From assembly GCF_021502675.1 (NCBI RefSeq), contig NZ_JAKFHA010000027.1, positions 17,955 to 72,345 of the forward strand: 54,391 nt of DNA, in the 5' to 3' direction. Numbering within the stretch: the first letter of the stretch is position 1; each line of letters starts with the position of its first letter. Source of the DNA: Yinghuangia soli (GTDB lineage: Bacteria > Actinomycetota > Actinomycetes > Streptomycetales > Streptomycetaceae). A model generated the notes under the pieces. That model was given only the letters and a program-made list of their open reading frames with translations, had not been told where the DNA came from and searched no databases. The position numbers and the translations under genes are program-made. Positions 33,069 to 41,758 of the stretch are shown piece by piece.

Positions 33069-33106
33069 AAAGGCGCCTGCTCCCCCGACAGGGAGCAGGC
33101 GCCTTT
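33069..33106. terminator. Bidirectional terminator
   Basis: AAAGGCGCCTGCTCCC (33069-33084) pairs perfectly with GGGAGCAGGCGCCTTT (33091-33106) around a 6-base loop, a 16-bp stem ending in TTT on either strand. Confidence 0.9.
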
Positions 33107-33132
33107 CGCACGGGCCGGACGGCCCGCCGGGA

Positions 33133-35706
33133 TCACTCGGAGGCGATCGCCGCCAGCACGTTCATCCGCGAGGCCCGCAGCGCCGGCAGCAGCGCGGCCA
33201 GCAGGCCGACCACCGCCGAGGCGATGACCACGGTGACCACCGTGCCCCACGGGATGGTCAGGACCTCCAGGCCCTGCTCGGACAGCAGCCGCTGGGCGGT
33301 GACGCCCCACGACAATCCGAGCACCAGGCCCACCAAGGCGCCGAACACCGCGATCACGATCGATTCGAGCCTGATCATCCGGCGGATCTGCCGGCGCGAG
33401 GCGCCGATGGCCCGCATGAGGCCGATCTCCCGGGTGCGCTCGACCACCGAAAGCGCCAGCGTGTTGATGACGCCCAGGATCGCGATGATGATCGCCAGGC
33501 CGAGGAGGCCGTAGATCATGTACAGCAGGACCTTGATCTGGCCCTGCACCAGCTCCTTGTAGTCGGCCTGGTCGCGCACCGACACCTGCGGGAACGGGTC
33601 CAGCGTGGCCTCGAGCTTCTCGCTCACCGCGGACTTGTCGGCACCCGGCGCGGCGTTCGCGAAGATCAGGAAGTCCTGCACGTCCGGCGCGACCTCCTCG
33701 AGCGTGGAGATCGGCAGCGTCGGGATGTTGCCGAAGCCGAACTGCAGCCCGCCCTTGACGTGCTCGCGCAGCGCGACGACCTTGGCGTCCACCGACTTGC
33801 CGCCCGGGAACGTCACCTTGACGGTGCCGCCGACCCCGACGCCGTGGTCCTTCGCGGCCTGCTCGTCCAGCACGATGCTGCCCGGCGTGCCGACCTGGCT
33901 CGCGTCGCCGGCGGTGTACTTGAGCTTCCACACCGAGTCGAAGCCCTTGTCGACCGCGTTGACCTGGTCCTTGCTGGTCTGTCCGTCGGGGTAGGTGACC
34001 TCGACGTCCGGCAGCAGCCGGGCGCGGACCGGGGTGCCGACGCCCTCGGCGCCCTTGACCGTCTGGTAGATGTCCGGCCCCATCGGGCCGCCGCTGTTGC
34101 CCTGCACGGTGAAGTCCGCGCCGAACGAGCGGTCGATCTGCTTGGACAGCGAGCTGTTCATCGACGAGGCGAACACCGCGATGCCGCTGACCAGCGCGAC
34201 ACCGATCATCAGCGCGGCGGCGGTGGCACCGGTACGCCGCGGGTTGCGCATCGAGTTGTCCCGGCTGAGCTTGCCCATCGGGCCGAACAGCTTCGGGAAC
34301 CCGGCGCCCAGCCACGGGATGACGGTACGGGCCAGCACCGGGCCGAGCACCACGAACGACACCAGCGTCATCAGGATGCCGATGACCAGCATGAAGCCGC
34401 CGTTCTTGGCGCTGCTGGCAGTCGCCGCGGCGACCAGGCCGAACACGCCGATCGCGGCGATCACGATGCCGATGACCGTGCGGCGGCGCAGCGGCTTCTG
34501 CACCGGGGCGCTCGCCTCGCGCAGCGCCGCCATCGGCGAGATGCGCGCGGCGCGGCGGGCCGGGATGTACGCGGCCAGCACCGTGACGATGATGCCCACG
34601 CTGTACGCGGCGATCGGGGTGGCCGGGTTGAACACCAAGCTGGTGCCCTTGAGGTTCATCCCGAAGCTCTGGATCAGCGCCTTGAGCCCGATGGCGAGGC
34701 CGAAGCCGGCCGCCAGGCCCAGCGTCGAGCCGACCACGCCGAGCAGCAGCGCCTCGACCACGACGGAGCGCTTGACCTGCTTGCCGCTGGCCCCGACGGC
34801 GCGCATCAGGCCCAGTTCACGGGTGCGCTGCGCGACCAGCATCTGGAAGGTGTTGAAGATCAGGAAGATGCCGACCAGCACCGCGACGCCGGCGAAGCCG
34901 AGCATCGCGTACTTCATGAAATTGATGAAGGTGCCGATGTCGTCGGACGCGTCCTTGGCCGCCTCGGCCTTGGTCTTGACCTCGAAGCCGGCCCCGAGCT
35001 GGCTGCTCACGGTCTGCTTGAGCTGCTCGTGGGTGACGCCGGGTGCGGCGTCCAGCTCCACATCGCTGATCTTGTCGGTCGACCCGAGGAACGCCTTCTG
35101 GGCCGCCGCGGTCTCCAGGAACACCAGCGTGGCGCCGGGGTTCGTGGTGGTGAAGGTGGCGACACCCACGACCTTGACCTCGGTCGTGCCGGGCGCCGCG
35201 ATGACGCGCAGCGAGTCGCCGATCTTGATCTTCTTGCGGTCCGCGGTGTCGGCGTCGACGACCGCCTCACCGGCGGCCTGCGGCACCCGGCCACTGGTGA
35301 TCTTGACCGGCGAGCGGTCGCTCTCGTACCAGTTCAGGCCGATGGTCGGGGCGCCGCCGTCCGGGCCGACCGACTTGTTCTTGCTGTCGACCACGGTGAT
35401 GTTCTCGACCGAGACCGCGGCGTGCGCGGCCTTGACGCCGGGCATCTTCGCGACCTGGTCGGTGGTGCCCACCGGGATGGACTTGACCTGGCCGGTGACC
35501 GCGAGGTCGCTGTCGCTCTGCTCGGACTTCTGGGACACCGTGACGTCGGCCGCGGTGGACTTGAAGAGGTCGTCGAAGGTCTTGGTGATGGTGTCGGTGA
35601 AGATCAGCGTCCCGGAGACGAACGCCACCGACAGCAGGACGGCGATGGCGGAGAGCGCCATCCGGCCCTTGTGCGCGAGGAAGCTTCTGAACGTCGCTTT
35701 GAACAT
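33133..35706 (-). CDS. FtsX/MacB-type ABC transporter permease
   Basis: The 857-residue permease has the layout of a duplicated FtsX-domain exporter. An N-terminal membrane segment (LSAIAVLLSVAFVSGTLIFTD) precedes a large extracytoplasmic domain (about residues 50-265), followed by three helices (about 270-385) with LGLMRAVGASGKQVKR. Two further helices and a second extracytoplasmic domain come next, and the C-terminal FtsX domain has REIGLMRAIGASRRQIRRM and ends LPALRASRMNVLAAIASE. It works with the ATPase encoded 19 bases upstream as a mechanotransmission-type exporter. Substrates of such actinobacterial systems include lipids, peptides and antibiotics; here unknown. Confidence 0.92.
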   Translation of the reverse strand: MFKATFRSFLAHKGRMALSAIAVLLSVAFVSGTLIFTDTITKTFDDLFKSTAADVTVSQKSEQSDSDLAVTGQVKSIPVGTTDQVAKMPGVKAAHAAVSVENITVVDSKNKSVGPDGGAPTIGLNWYESDRSPVKITSGRVPQAAGEAVVDADTADRKKIKIGDSLRVIAAPGTTEVKVVGVATFTTTNPGATLVFLETAAAQKAFLGSTDKISDVELDAAPGVTHEQLKQTVSSQLGAGFEVKTKAEAAKDASDDIGTFINFMKYAMLGFAGVAVLVGIFLIFNTFQMLVAQRTRELGLMRAVGASGKQVKRSVVVEALLLGVVGSTLGLAAGFGLAIGLKALIQSFGMNLKGTSLVFNPATPIAAYSVGIIVTVLAAYIPARRAARISPMAALREASAPVQKPLRRRTVIGIVIAAIGVFGLVAAATASSAKNGGFMLVIGILMTLVSFVVLGPVLARTVIPWLGAGFPKLFGPMGKLSRDNSMRNPRRTGATAAALMIGVALVSGIAVFASSMNSSLSKQIDRSFGADFTVQGNSGGPMGPDIYQTVKGAEGVGTPVRARLLPDVEVTYPDGQTSKDQVNAVDKGFDSVWKLKYTAGDASQVGTPGSIVLDEQAAKDHGVGVGGTVKVTFPGGKSVDAKVVALREHVKGGLQFGFGNIPTLPISTLEEVAPDVQDFLIFANAAPGADKSAVSEKLEATLDPFPQVSVRDQADYKELVQGQIKVLLYMIYGLLGLAIIIAILGVINTLALSVVERTREIGLMRAIGASRRQIRRMIRLESIVIAVFGALVGLVLGLSWGVTAQRLLSEQGLEVLTIPWGTVVTVVIASAVVGLLAALLPALRASRMNVLAAIASE

Positions 35707-35725
35707 GGTCGTCGGCCCGCCCGGT

Positions 35726-36508
35726 TCAGCTCGTGCGGGCGGCGTCGAAGCGCTTCATGCGCTCGAGCACCGCATCGGAGGTGGGCCGGTGCATCTCGTC
35801 GACGATGCTGCCGTCGGCGAGGAACAGCACGCGGTCGGCGTACGACGCGGCGTTCGGGTCGTGGGTGACCATGACGATGGTCTGGCCCAGCTCGCGCACA
35901 CTGCGCTGCAGGAAGCCGAGCACCTCGGCGCCGGCCCGGGAGTCGAGGTTGCCGGTCGGCTCGTCGCCGAAGATGATCTCCGGGCGGCTGGCCAGGGCGC
36001 GGGCGCAGGCCACGCGCTGCTGCTGGCCGCCGGACAGCTCGGCGGGGCGGTGCCCGAGCCGGTCGCGCAGGCCGACGGTGTCGATCACGTTGTCCAGCCA
36101 GGCCTGGTCCGGCTTGCGGCCCGCGATGTCCATCGGGAGCGTGATGTTCTCCAGCGCGCTCAGCGTGGGCAGCAGGTTGAACGCCTGGAAGATGAAGCCG
36201 ATGTTGTCGCGGCGGAGCTTGGTCAGCTCCTTGTCCTTGAGCCCGGTGATCTCGGTGTCGCCGATCCAGCTGCGGCCCGAGCTGACCGTGTCCAGGCCGG
36301 CCAGGCAGTGCATGAGCGTGGACTTGCCGGAGCCGGACGGGCCCATGATCGCGGTGAACTGCCCGCGGGCGATCTCCACGTCGACGGCGTTCAGCGCGAC
36401 GACGCGGGTCTCGCCGTCTCCGTACGCCTTGGTGAGCTGCTGGGCGCGGGCGGCGATGCCGGTTCCCCGGGGGTTCGCGTCTTTCGAGGCTGCCGTGGCC
36501 GTGGTCAC
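35726..36508 (-). CDS. ABC transporter ATP-binding protein (LolD/MacB type)
   Basis: The 260-residue ATPase has Walker A GPSGSGKST, Q-loop IFQAFNLLPTLSALEN, signature LSGGQQQRVACARALA, Walker B IIFGDEPTGNLD and H-loop VTHDPNAASYADR. All are consistent with the MacB/LolD subfamily that pairs with FtsX-type permeases. The start is GTG 36508 with AGGAG upstream. It forms an operon with the permease. A strikingly similar ATPase is encoded on the other strand at 38460-39266 without a permease. The promoter region upstream holds a small inverted repeat (ACGAT-GA-ATCGT near 36596). Confidence 0.93.
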   Translation of the reverse strand: MTTATAASKDANPRGTGIAARAQQLTKAYGDGETRVVALNAVDVEIARGQFTAIMGPSGSGKSTLMHCLAGLDTVSSGRSWIGDTEITGLKDKELTKLRRDNIGFIFQAFNLLPTLSALENITLPMDIAGRKPDQAWLDNVIDTVGLRDRLGHRPAELSGGQQQRVACARALASRPEIIFGDEPTGNLDSRAGAEVLGFLQRSVRELGQTIVMVTHDPNAASYADRVLFLADGSIVDEMHRPTSDAVLERMKRFDAARTS

Positions 36509-36689
36509 GAGTTTCTCCTGCGGTCTGTGGCGTTTCCGCCGCGGTGTTGCTGAGGACGATTCGAGCGAACACGATCACGCTATGGGCCGCGTAAGGACGA
36601 TGAATCGTCGTCAGGAACGGAAGACCTGCTCCTACGCAAGGAGGATCGGAGAGCCGTCGGCGTACGCCTCCCCTTAGGGGAGACCCGGG

Positions 36690-38168
36690 TCAGAGATGCC
36701 GGGTAGGACGGTCGGGGACCGTCTGGAGGGGCTTGACCGCGTTCTCCTCGGCCACTACGGAAGCGGCTTCGGCATCGAGGTCGGCGGTGTCCGCGTCCTG
36801 GCTGCGGGCCTCGGACGGGAGTTCGGCGGCATCCGCGGGGAAGACCGGGACGCCGTCCTTGTCGAGCAGGGCGCTCGGGCGCAGCAGGATCAGGGAAACC
36901 CCGAGCATCAGCACGAGGTTGGCGAGCAGCAGGCTGTTGCCGACCACGCTCTGCCACATCGTCCAGGTGAGGTCGAAGCCGTCCTGATGGGGCGTCATCC
37001 ACACCAGGCCGTACGGGAGTGCGTGCATCGAAGAGTCGAACTCTCCGTGCTTGCCCAGCCCCACGGGGTAGCACATCATCAGCGCGAGGTACGCGACGAG
37101 CCCGGCGAACAGCTGCTTGCGGCGCCGGCCGACCGCGGTGACCGCCTTGTGGGCGAGCAGGATCGCCGCGGGCAGCACCCACACCCAGTGGTGCGACCAC
37201 GAGATCGGGCTCACCAGCACGGTGACGCCGCCGCACAGCAGGACGCCGAGGAGCTCCTCGCGGCGCCGCGAGGCCTGGACCGCGGCGGCCAGCAGGATGG
37301 GCGTGGTGATCGCGCACGCGGCGACCCACAGCAGGCTCGCGGTCGAGTTGTCGGCACCGACGAGCCGGATGAACATCGCCCGGAACGACTGGTTGATGGC
37401 GTCCGCGATCGATACCGAATTGTTGACTTGCTCGGGCCCGCTGATGGCGTCGAACCAGAACCGGATCGCGGCTTTCGGGAGGAATGCGAAGCCCACCGCC
37501 ACGGTCGCGGCGAACGTCGCGGTCGCCGTCGCGGCGGCCCGGAACCGCCGGGTGAGCAGCAGATAGACGATGAACAGGCCCGGGGTGAGCTTGAAGCCCG
37601 CGGCCAGGCCGATGCCGATGCCCTTGGTGCGCGACCCGTCCGGACGCGACATGTCGTACAGAATCAGGGCAAGCAGGGCCAGGCTGACCTGCCCGTATCG
37701 GAAGGTCTTGTCGACCGGCTCCAGCCACATGGCCACGGCCGCGGTGCCGAAGGTCGCGGCCAGCCGCACCGCGGTGCGGTTCTTCGCGACCATGCCCCAC
37801 GACCACCACGCGATGGCCAGCACGCACAGGTGGTTGACGATCGAGGTCAGGACTTTCCAGGTCTCCCAGTCGAAGACCAGCATCGCCCTGAAGAACACCG
37901 CAGCGATCGGCGGGTACAGGAAAGGCCCAGGCCAGGGCCCGAAGGACTCCGTGTACAGGGCGTCCTGGCCGTGGCCCAGGGACTCCGCGGCACCGCGGTA
38001 GACCGCCAGGTCGAGCGACGTCCACAGCATGCCGGTGTTGCCGACCAGGAGCAGGATCCACAGCCCGAGCGAAATCGCCCAGGCCGCGGCCGCACCCGAC
38101 ACGAGCAATACCGCCCTGCGGGTAGGCCGAGATCTGCCGCCGTCGGACCGTTGACGGGGAACGAGCAC
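36690..38168 (-). CDS. GT87-family (DUF2029) polyprenol-dependent mannosyltransferase-like membrane protein
   Basis: The 492-residue protein has about ten or eleven hydrophobic segments from residue 20 on. It carries the GT87 pattern, with an early acidic motif in the first extracytoplasmic loop (TSLDLAVYRGAAESL), the YTESFGPWPGPFLYPPIAAVFF segment, FKLTPGLFIVYLL, and a late SPISWSHHWVWVLPAAILL. GT87 enzymes (PimE-like alpha-1,2-mannosyltransferases) add mannose from polyprenyl-phosphate-mannose to phosphatidylinositol mannosides, lipoglycans or proteins on the outer membrane face. The start is GTG 38168 with GGGAGGGG 7 bases upstream. The C-terminal 60 residues are acidic and cytoplasmic. 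It lies between two ABC ATPase genes, but the direction suggests a separate unit. Confidence 0.85.
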   Translation of the reverse strand: MLVPRQRSDGGRSRPTRRAVLLVSGAAAAWAISLGLWILLLVGNTGMLWTSLDLAVYRGAAESLGHGQDALYTESFGPWPGPFLYPPIAAVFFRAMLVFDWETWKVLTSIVNHLCVLAIAWWSWGMVAKNRTAVRLAATFGTAAVAMWLEPVDKTFRYGQVSLALLALILYDMSRPDGSRTKGIGIGLAAGFKLTPGLFIVYLLLTRRFRAAATATATFAATVAVGFAFLPKAAIRFWFDAISGPEQVNNSVSIADAINQSFRAMFIRLVGADNSTASLLWVAACAITTPILLAAAVQASRRREELLGVLLCGGVTVLVSPISWSHHWVWVLPAAILLAHKAVTAVGRRRKQLFAGLVAYLALMMCYPVGLGKHGEFDSSMHALPYGLVWMTPHQDGFDLTWTMWQSVVGNSLLLANLVLMLGVSLILLRPSALLDKDGVPVFPADAAELPSEARSQDADTADLDAEAASVVAEENAVKPLQTVPDRPTRHL

Positions 38169-38370
38169 GCCGAAACCCCTCCCGGCCCTGCTTGATGGAC
38201 ACCTCGTTGAGCAATGAAGCCTAGACGCCCGAGGTTGCACTCCGTGCACCGGGCGAGATCTCGGCTCCTCCTTCAGGGGGACGCGCCGCGACTCTCGCAG
38301 GTTCTCCGGGCTTGCATCCGGTCTACCGGGACGGGGCACGTGCGGGGGAGTCTGGACGTACAGCCACACA

Positions 38371-38427
38371 GTTTCCCCGCACTTTCCCCGCACTTCTTCC
38401 CGCACTTCGTCCCGCACTTCCGACGCA
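38371..38427. repeat. CCCGCACTT tandem repeat upstream of lone ATPase
   Basis: Four to five copies of a 10-12 base unit TTYNTCCCGCAC precede the ATPase gene, within its untranslated leader. The rest of 38169-38459 holds no gene. Confidence 0.55.
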
Positions 38428-38459
38428 CAGCCACCGAGCAACCACTCAGGAGGCTCCTC

Positions 38460-39266
38460 GTGGAGGACCGACGCGACAACAGCCCCGACCGCAACTCCGA
38501 CCGCAACTCCGACCGCGATTCCGACCGGACCGGCGCGGCGGCGCGCGCCGCGCAGCTGACCAAGGCGTACGGCGAAGGCGACACCCGGGTGGTCGCGCTG
38601 GACGCGGTCGACATCGAGATCCCGCGCGGCCGGCTGACCGCGATCATGGGCCCGTCCGGGTCCGGCAAGTCGACGCTGATGCACTGCCTGGCCGGGCTCG
38701 ACTCGGTCACCCGCGGCCGGGTGTGGATCGCCGGGACCGAGATCACCGGGCTCAAGGACAAGGAGCTGACCAAGCTCCGGCGGGACAAGATCGGCTTCGT
38801 GTTCCAGGCCTTCAACCTGCTGCCCACGCTGACCGCCGAGGAGAACATCACGCTCCCGACGGCCATCGCGGGCCGCAAACCGGATGCCGACTGGGTCGAG
38901 CAGGTGGTCGCTGCGGTCGGCCTGCAGGACCGGCTGCGGCACCGGCCTGCCGAGCTGTCCGGCGGGCAGCAGCAGCGCGTCGCGTGCGCGCGGGCCCTGG
39001 CAGCCCGGCCCGAGATCATCTTCGCGGACGAGCCGACCGGCAATCTCGACTCGCGCGCGGGCGCCGAGGTGCTGTCCTTCCTGCGCCGCAGCGTGGACGT
39101 GCTCGGCCAGACCGTGGTGATGGTCACGCACGACCCGGGCGCCGCGTCGTACGCGCACCGGGTGGTGTTCCTCGCGGACGGCCGCATCGTCGACGAGCTG
39201 GCCGACCCGACCGCGGAGGGCGTGCTGGAGCGTATGAAGCGCTTCGACAAGATCCGCACCTCCTGA
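38460..39266 (+). CDS. Lone ABC transporter ATP-binding protein (LolD/MacB type)
   Basis: This 268-residue ATPase is a close paralogue of the product at 35726-36508. It shares Walker A GPSGSGKSTLMHCLAGLD, FVFQAFNLLPTLTAEEN, LSGGQQQRVACARALA, FADEPTGNLDSRAGAEVL and the final LERMKRFD. It has an extra N-terminal Asp/Arg/Asn/Ser repeat (DRNSDRNSDRDSDR, about residues 10-23). The start is GTG 38460 with AGGAGG 7 bases upstream. Such ATPases need an FtsX-type permease, normally encoded directly downstream. Here the following sequence is a corrupt homopolymer patch and then an unrelated MFS gene on the other strand, so the partner has been lost, lies elsewhere, or was dropped in assembly. Confidence 0.92.
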   Translation: MEDRRDNSPDRNSDRNSDRDSDRTGAAARAAQLTKAYGEGDTRVVALDAVDIEIPRGRLTAIMGPSGSGKSTLMHCLAGLDSVTRGRVWIAGTEITGLKDKELTKLRRDKIGFVFQAFNLLPTLTAEENITLPTAIAGRKPDADWVEQVVAAVGLQDRLRHRPAELSGGQQQRVACARALAARPEIIFADEPTGNLDSRAGAEVLSFLRRSVDVLGQTVVMVTHDPGAASYAHRVVFLADGRIVDELADPTAEGVLERMKRFDKIRTS

Positions 39267-40929
39267 TCCGGTGGCTGCCGGTTCGGCAGCCCCGGCAGGC
39301 GAATGCGGTGGGGCGCCCCCCCCGGCGGGGCGGGGGGCCCCCCCCGGGGGGGGGGGGGGGGCGGGGGCCCCCCCCCCCGGCGGGGGGGGGGGGGGCCCCC
39401 CGGCCGGCGTCCTTCGCCGCGCCGTCCGCGCCGTCCGCGCTGTCCGCGCTGTCCGCGCCGTCCGCGCCGTCCGCGCCTTCCGCGGCCGGACCGGCGCCGT
39501 GGCGGGCCGCCTTGGCCGCGGCGCGGGCCACCAGCAGGCCGAGGACGGCCGCCGCGCCCATGAGCACGGCCTGGACCTCGAAGGCCCGGCTGAAGCCGTC
39601 CACCGACGCGGTCATCCGGTCGGTGCCCGACTTGATGCGGTCGTCGCGCACATTGGTGGCCAGGGTGACCAGGACCGCGATCCCGATCGCCGCGCCGATC
39701 TGCTGGCAGGTGGTGACCATCGCGGACGCGACGCCGCCGTCGGCCTCTCCCGCACCGCCGGTGGCCACATGGATGACGGCCACGAATGCCATGCCCAGGC
39801 CCAGGCCGGTGACCACCAGCGCGGGCATCAGGTGCGCGGTGAAGGAGCTTCCGGCATCCAGCAGGCTCATCGAGTACATGCCGCCCGCCGCGACGACCGG
39901 GCCGAGCACCAGCGGGACGCCGGGGCCGCGGCCGGTCAGCAGCTTCGCGGTCACCGCGCTGGCCACGCCCATGCCGGCACTGAAGGGGAGGTACGACAGG
40001 CCGGTGCGGAGCGGTCCCCAGCCCTGGACGTTCTGCATGTACAGGGTGAGGAAGTAGAACATCGCGAACAGCCCGCCCGCCGCGACCAGCACCATGAGCT
40101 GCGCGAGCACCGCCTGACGGATCTTCAGGAGGCTGCGCGGGATTAGTGGTTCGGCGGCGGTGCGCTGCCGCAGCGCGAATCCGGCGGCGAGCACCGCGGC
40201 ACCGGCCAGGCCGAGCAGTGTGCGGGCCGAGGTCCACGGGTGCGACTCGGTCTCGACGACGGTGTAGACAAGCAGTAGGACGGCCAGGGTGCCCAGCGCG
40301 GCCCCGACGAAGTCCGGTACGCGGCCCGGGGTGCTGCGGTCGTCGGCCGGGATGATGCGCGGCAAGGCCAGCAGGGCGACCGCGCCGATCGGCAGGTTGA
40401 TCAGGAAGATCCAGCGCCAGTCGGTCCATTCCACCAGGGCGCCGCCGAGCAGCAGGCCGGTGGCCGCGCCGAGGCCGGTCAGCGCCGCCCAGACGCCGAG
40501 TGCCCGGGCGCGTTCGCCGCGCTCGCGGAAGGTGGCCAGGAGGATCGCCAGGGCCGCGGGGGAGAGCAGCGCGCCGGCGATGCCCTGCGCGGCGCGGGCC
40601 GCGATCAGGGTGCCGGCGTTCGGGGCCAGGCCGCAGGCCGCCGAGGCCAGCACGAAGGCGGCCAGTGCGCCTGCGAAGAGGCGGCGGCGGCCCAGCAGGT
40701 CGGCGAGGCCGCCGCCGATGAGCAGGAAGCCGCCGAAGGTCAGGAAGTACGCGTTGGTGACCCAGGACAGCGCGCTGGAGGAGAACTCCAGGTCGGTCCC
40801 GATGGTCGGCAGTGCCACGTTGACGATCGTGTCGTCGACCAGCAGCACGAATTGGGCGGTGCACACGAGCAGCAGTACGAGCTTCGGGTCGGCCCCGGCC
40901 CGAGCCGGGGTGGAGCCGTGGGCTTCCAT
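39124..40929 (-). CDS. DHA2-family (14-helix) MFS drug exporter, 3' end corrupted
   Basis: The reliable part (residues 1-505, down to about 39412) is an EmrB/QacA-type proton-driven exporter: TM1 with FVLLVDDTIVNVALPTIGTDL, the motif A loop GGGLADLLGRRRLF, ARAAQGIAGALLSPAALAIL, and motif C ALTGLGAATGLLLGGAL, with 14 hydrophobic segments. After a low-complexity GADGADSADS tail, encoded by 9-base repeats at 39420-39482, the frame enters the GC homopolymer patch. It then reads into the complement of the ABC ATPase gene before meeting a stop. That last part is not credible protein, and the true stop probably lies within the patch. AGGAGG precedes the ATG. It is divergent from a TetR gene with tandem operators between, which indicates substrate-induced efflux. 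Confidence 0.82.
   Translation of the reverse strand: MEAHGSTPARAGADPKLVLLLVCTAQFVLLVDDTIVNVALPTIGTDLEFSSSALSWVTNAYFLTFGGFLLIGGGLADLLGRRRLFAGALAAFVLASAACGLAPNAGTLIAARAAQGIAGALLSPAALAILLATFRERGERARALGVWAALTGLGAATGLLLGGALVEWTDWRWIFLINLPIGAVALLALPRIIPADDRSTPGRVPDFVGAALGTLAVLLLVYTVVETESHPWTSARTLLGLAGAAVLAAGFALRQRTAAEPLIPRSLLKIRQAVLAQLMVLVAAGGLFAMFYFLTLYMQNVQGWGPLRTGLSYLPFSAGMGVASAVTAKLLTGRGPGVPLVLGPVVAAGGMYSMSLLDAGSSFTAHLMPALVVTGLGLGMAFVAVIHVATGGAGEADGGVASAMVTTCQQIGAAIGIAVLVTLATNVRDDRIKSGTDRMTASVDGFSRAFEVQAVLMGAAAVLGLLVARAAAKAARHGAGPAAEGADGADGADSADSADGADGAAKDAGRGAPPPPAGGGGPRPPPPPGGGPPPRRGGRPTAFACRGCRTGSHRIRRCGSCRSASYAPARPPRSGRPARRRCGRPRGTPPGARTTRRPGRA
39309..39409. other. GC homopolymer patch, probable sequencing or assembly artefact
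   Basis: About 100 bases consist almost only of runs of G and C up to 17 long. Nothing like this occurs elsewhere except at the very end of the window. Genuine actinomycete DNA rarely holds such runs. It lies exactly where the MFS gene should stop and where the permease partner of the lone ATPase would be expected. Confidence 0.8.
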
Positions 40930-40946
40930 CGCGCCCCTCCTACGAC

Positions 40947-40986
40947 TGTAGAAATGTTTTCTCCAGTTGTAGAGAAATCTTCTACA
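40947..40986. promoter_or_regulatory. Two tandem 19-bp TetR operators
   Basis: Two sites share the form TGTAGA-N7-TCTMCA: one at 40947-40965 (ending TCTCCA) and one at 40968-40986 (ending TCTACA). They are 21 bases apart, two helical turns, in the gap between the MFS and TetR genes. Binding by the TetR product is inferred. Confidence 0.75.
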
Positions 40987-41006
40987 GGCGTCAAGCCGAG
41001 GTCATA

Positions 41007-41660
41007 ATGGGTGCCATGGAAGCGAGTGAGGACGAGACTCCGGAGCGGCTGCCGGGCGAGGCGTCCGGGCGCCGCGTCCAGCTGCTCGACGCGGCGATCC
41101 GGGTGCTCTCGACGCAGGGGCTGCGCGGTCTCACGCACCGCGCGGTGCAGCAGGAGGCCGGACTGCCGCACGGTTCGGTGACGTATTACTTCAAGACCCG
41201 CGAGCAACTGGTCCTGGGCGTGATCGGCCGCATGACCGAGCTGGAGAGCGCGCAGGCCGGCGATGTGGCCGACGAACTCCTGCGCACGATGGCGGTGCGC
41301 CCGTTCGCGCCGGACTATCCGCGCATAGCGGAGCTCACCCACACCTGGTGGAGCACCAGCCGGGAGCGCCAGATCGCGCGCTACGAACTGCAGTTGGCGT
41401 CGATCCGCGAGCCGCTGATCCGCGAGGCGATGAAGCGCTCGGTCCAGGAGTTCTGGAAGCTCACCGAACTGGTCGCGATGGCCACCGGGTCGGCGGACCC
41501 GCGCAACGACGGGGAAGTGCTGCTGGCCTTCATCGACGGGATGCTGCACCACTTCCTGGTGCACGGCCCGGAGAACCCGAAGTACCTGGAGACCGGCCTG
41601 CGGCGGGCCATCGAATCGCTGCGCGCGGTACCGGACGACGGGGTGGCCGCCCCGGCTTGA
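41007..41660 (+). CDS. TetR-family regulator of the adjacent MFS exporter
   Basis: The 217-residue protein has a TetR DNA-binding domain (about residues 20-66: GRRVQLLDAAIRVLSTQGLRGLTHRAVQQEAGLPHGSVTYYFKTREQL), with the recognition helix in GLPHGSVTYYF. Then comes a helical effector domain containing WWSTSRERQIARYELQL and FIDGMLHHFLV, typical of the AcrR-like subgroup that controls efflux pumps. ATG 41007 was chosen for its spacing from GAGG; ATG 41016 is possible. It is divergent from the MFS gene with two tandem operators in the 77-base gap. It likely represses both genes until a drug-like ligand binds. Confidence 0.9.
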   Translation: MGAMEASEDETPERLPGEASGRRVQLLDAAIRVLSTQGLRGLTHRAVQQEAGLPHGSVTYYFKTREQLVLGVIGRMTELESAQAGDVADELLRTMAVRPFAPDYPRIAELTHTWWSTSRERQIARYELQLASIREPLIREAMKRSVQEFWKLTELVAMATGSADPRNDGEVLLAFIDGMLHHFLVHGPENPKYLETGLRRAIESLRAVPDDGVAAPA

Positions 41661-41701
41661 CGGCCGGTGCGCGGCGGGCCGGGCGCGCGGCCGGGCGTGC
41701 A

Positions 41702-41737
41702 GAGGCCCGCCCGGCGTGCGCCTGCCGGACGGGCCTC
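41702..41737. terminator. Bidirectional terminator
   Basis: GAGGCCCGCCCGGC (41702-41715) pairs with GCCGGACGGGCCTC (41724-41737) with one mismatch, around an 8-base loop, between convergent genes. Confidence 0.75.
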
Positions 41738-41758
41738 GGACTGCGGGGAGGGGCGGGG

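Noticed and set aside
39124-39408. Unusual basic C-terminal domain on the MFS exporter
   Set aside because: It is translation of the homopolymer patch and of the complement of the ABC ATPase gene, so it is an artefact of the lost stop codon.
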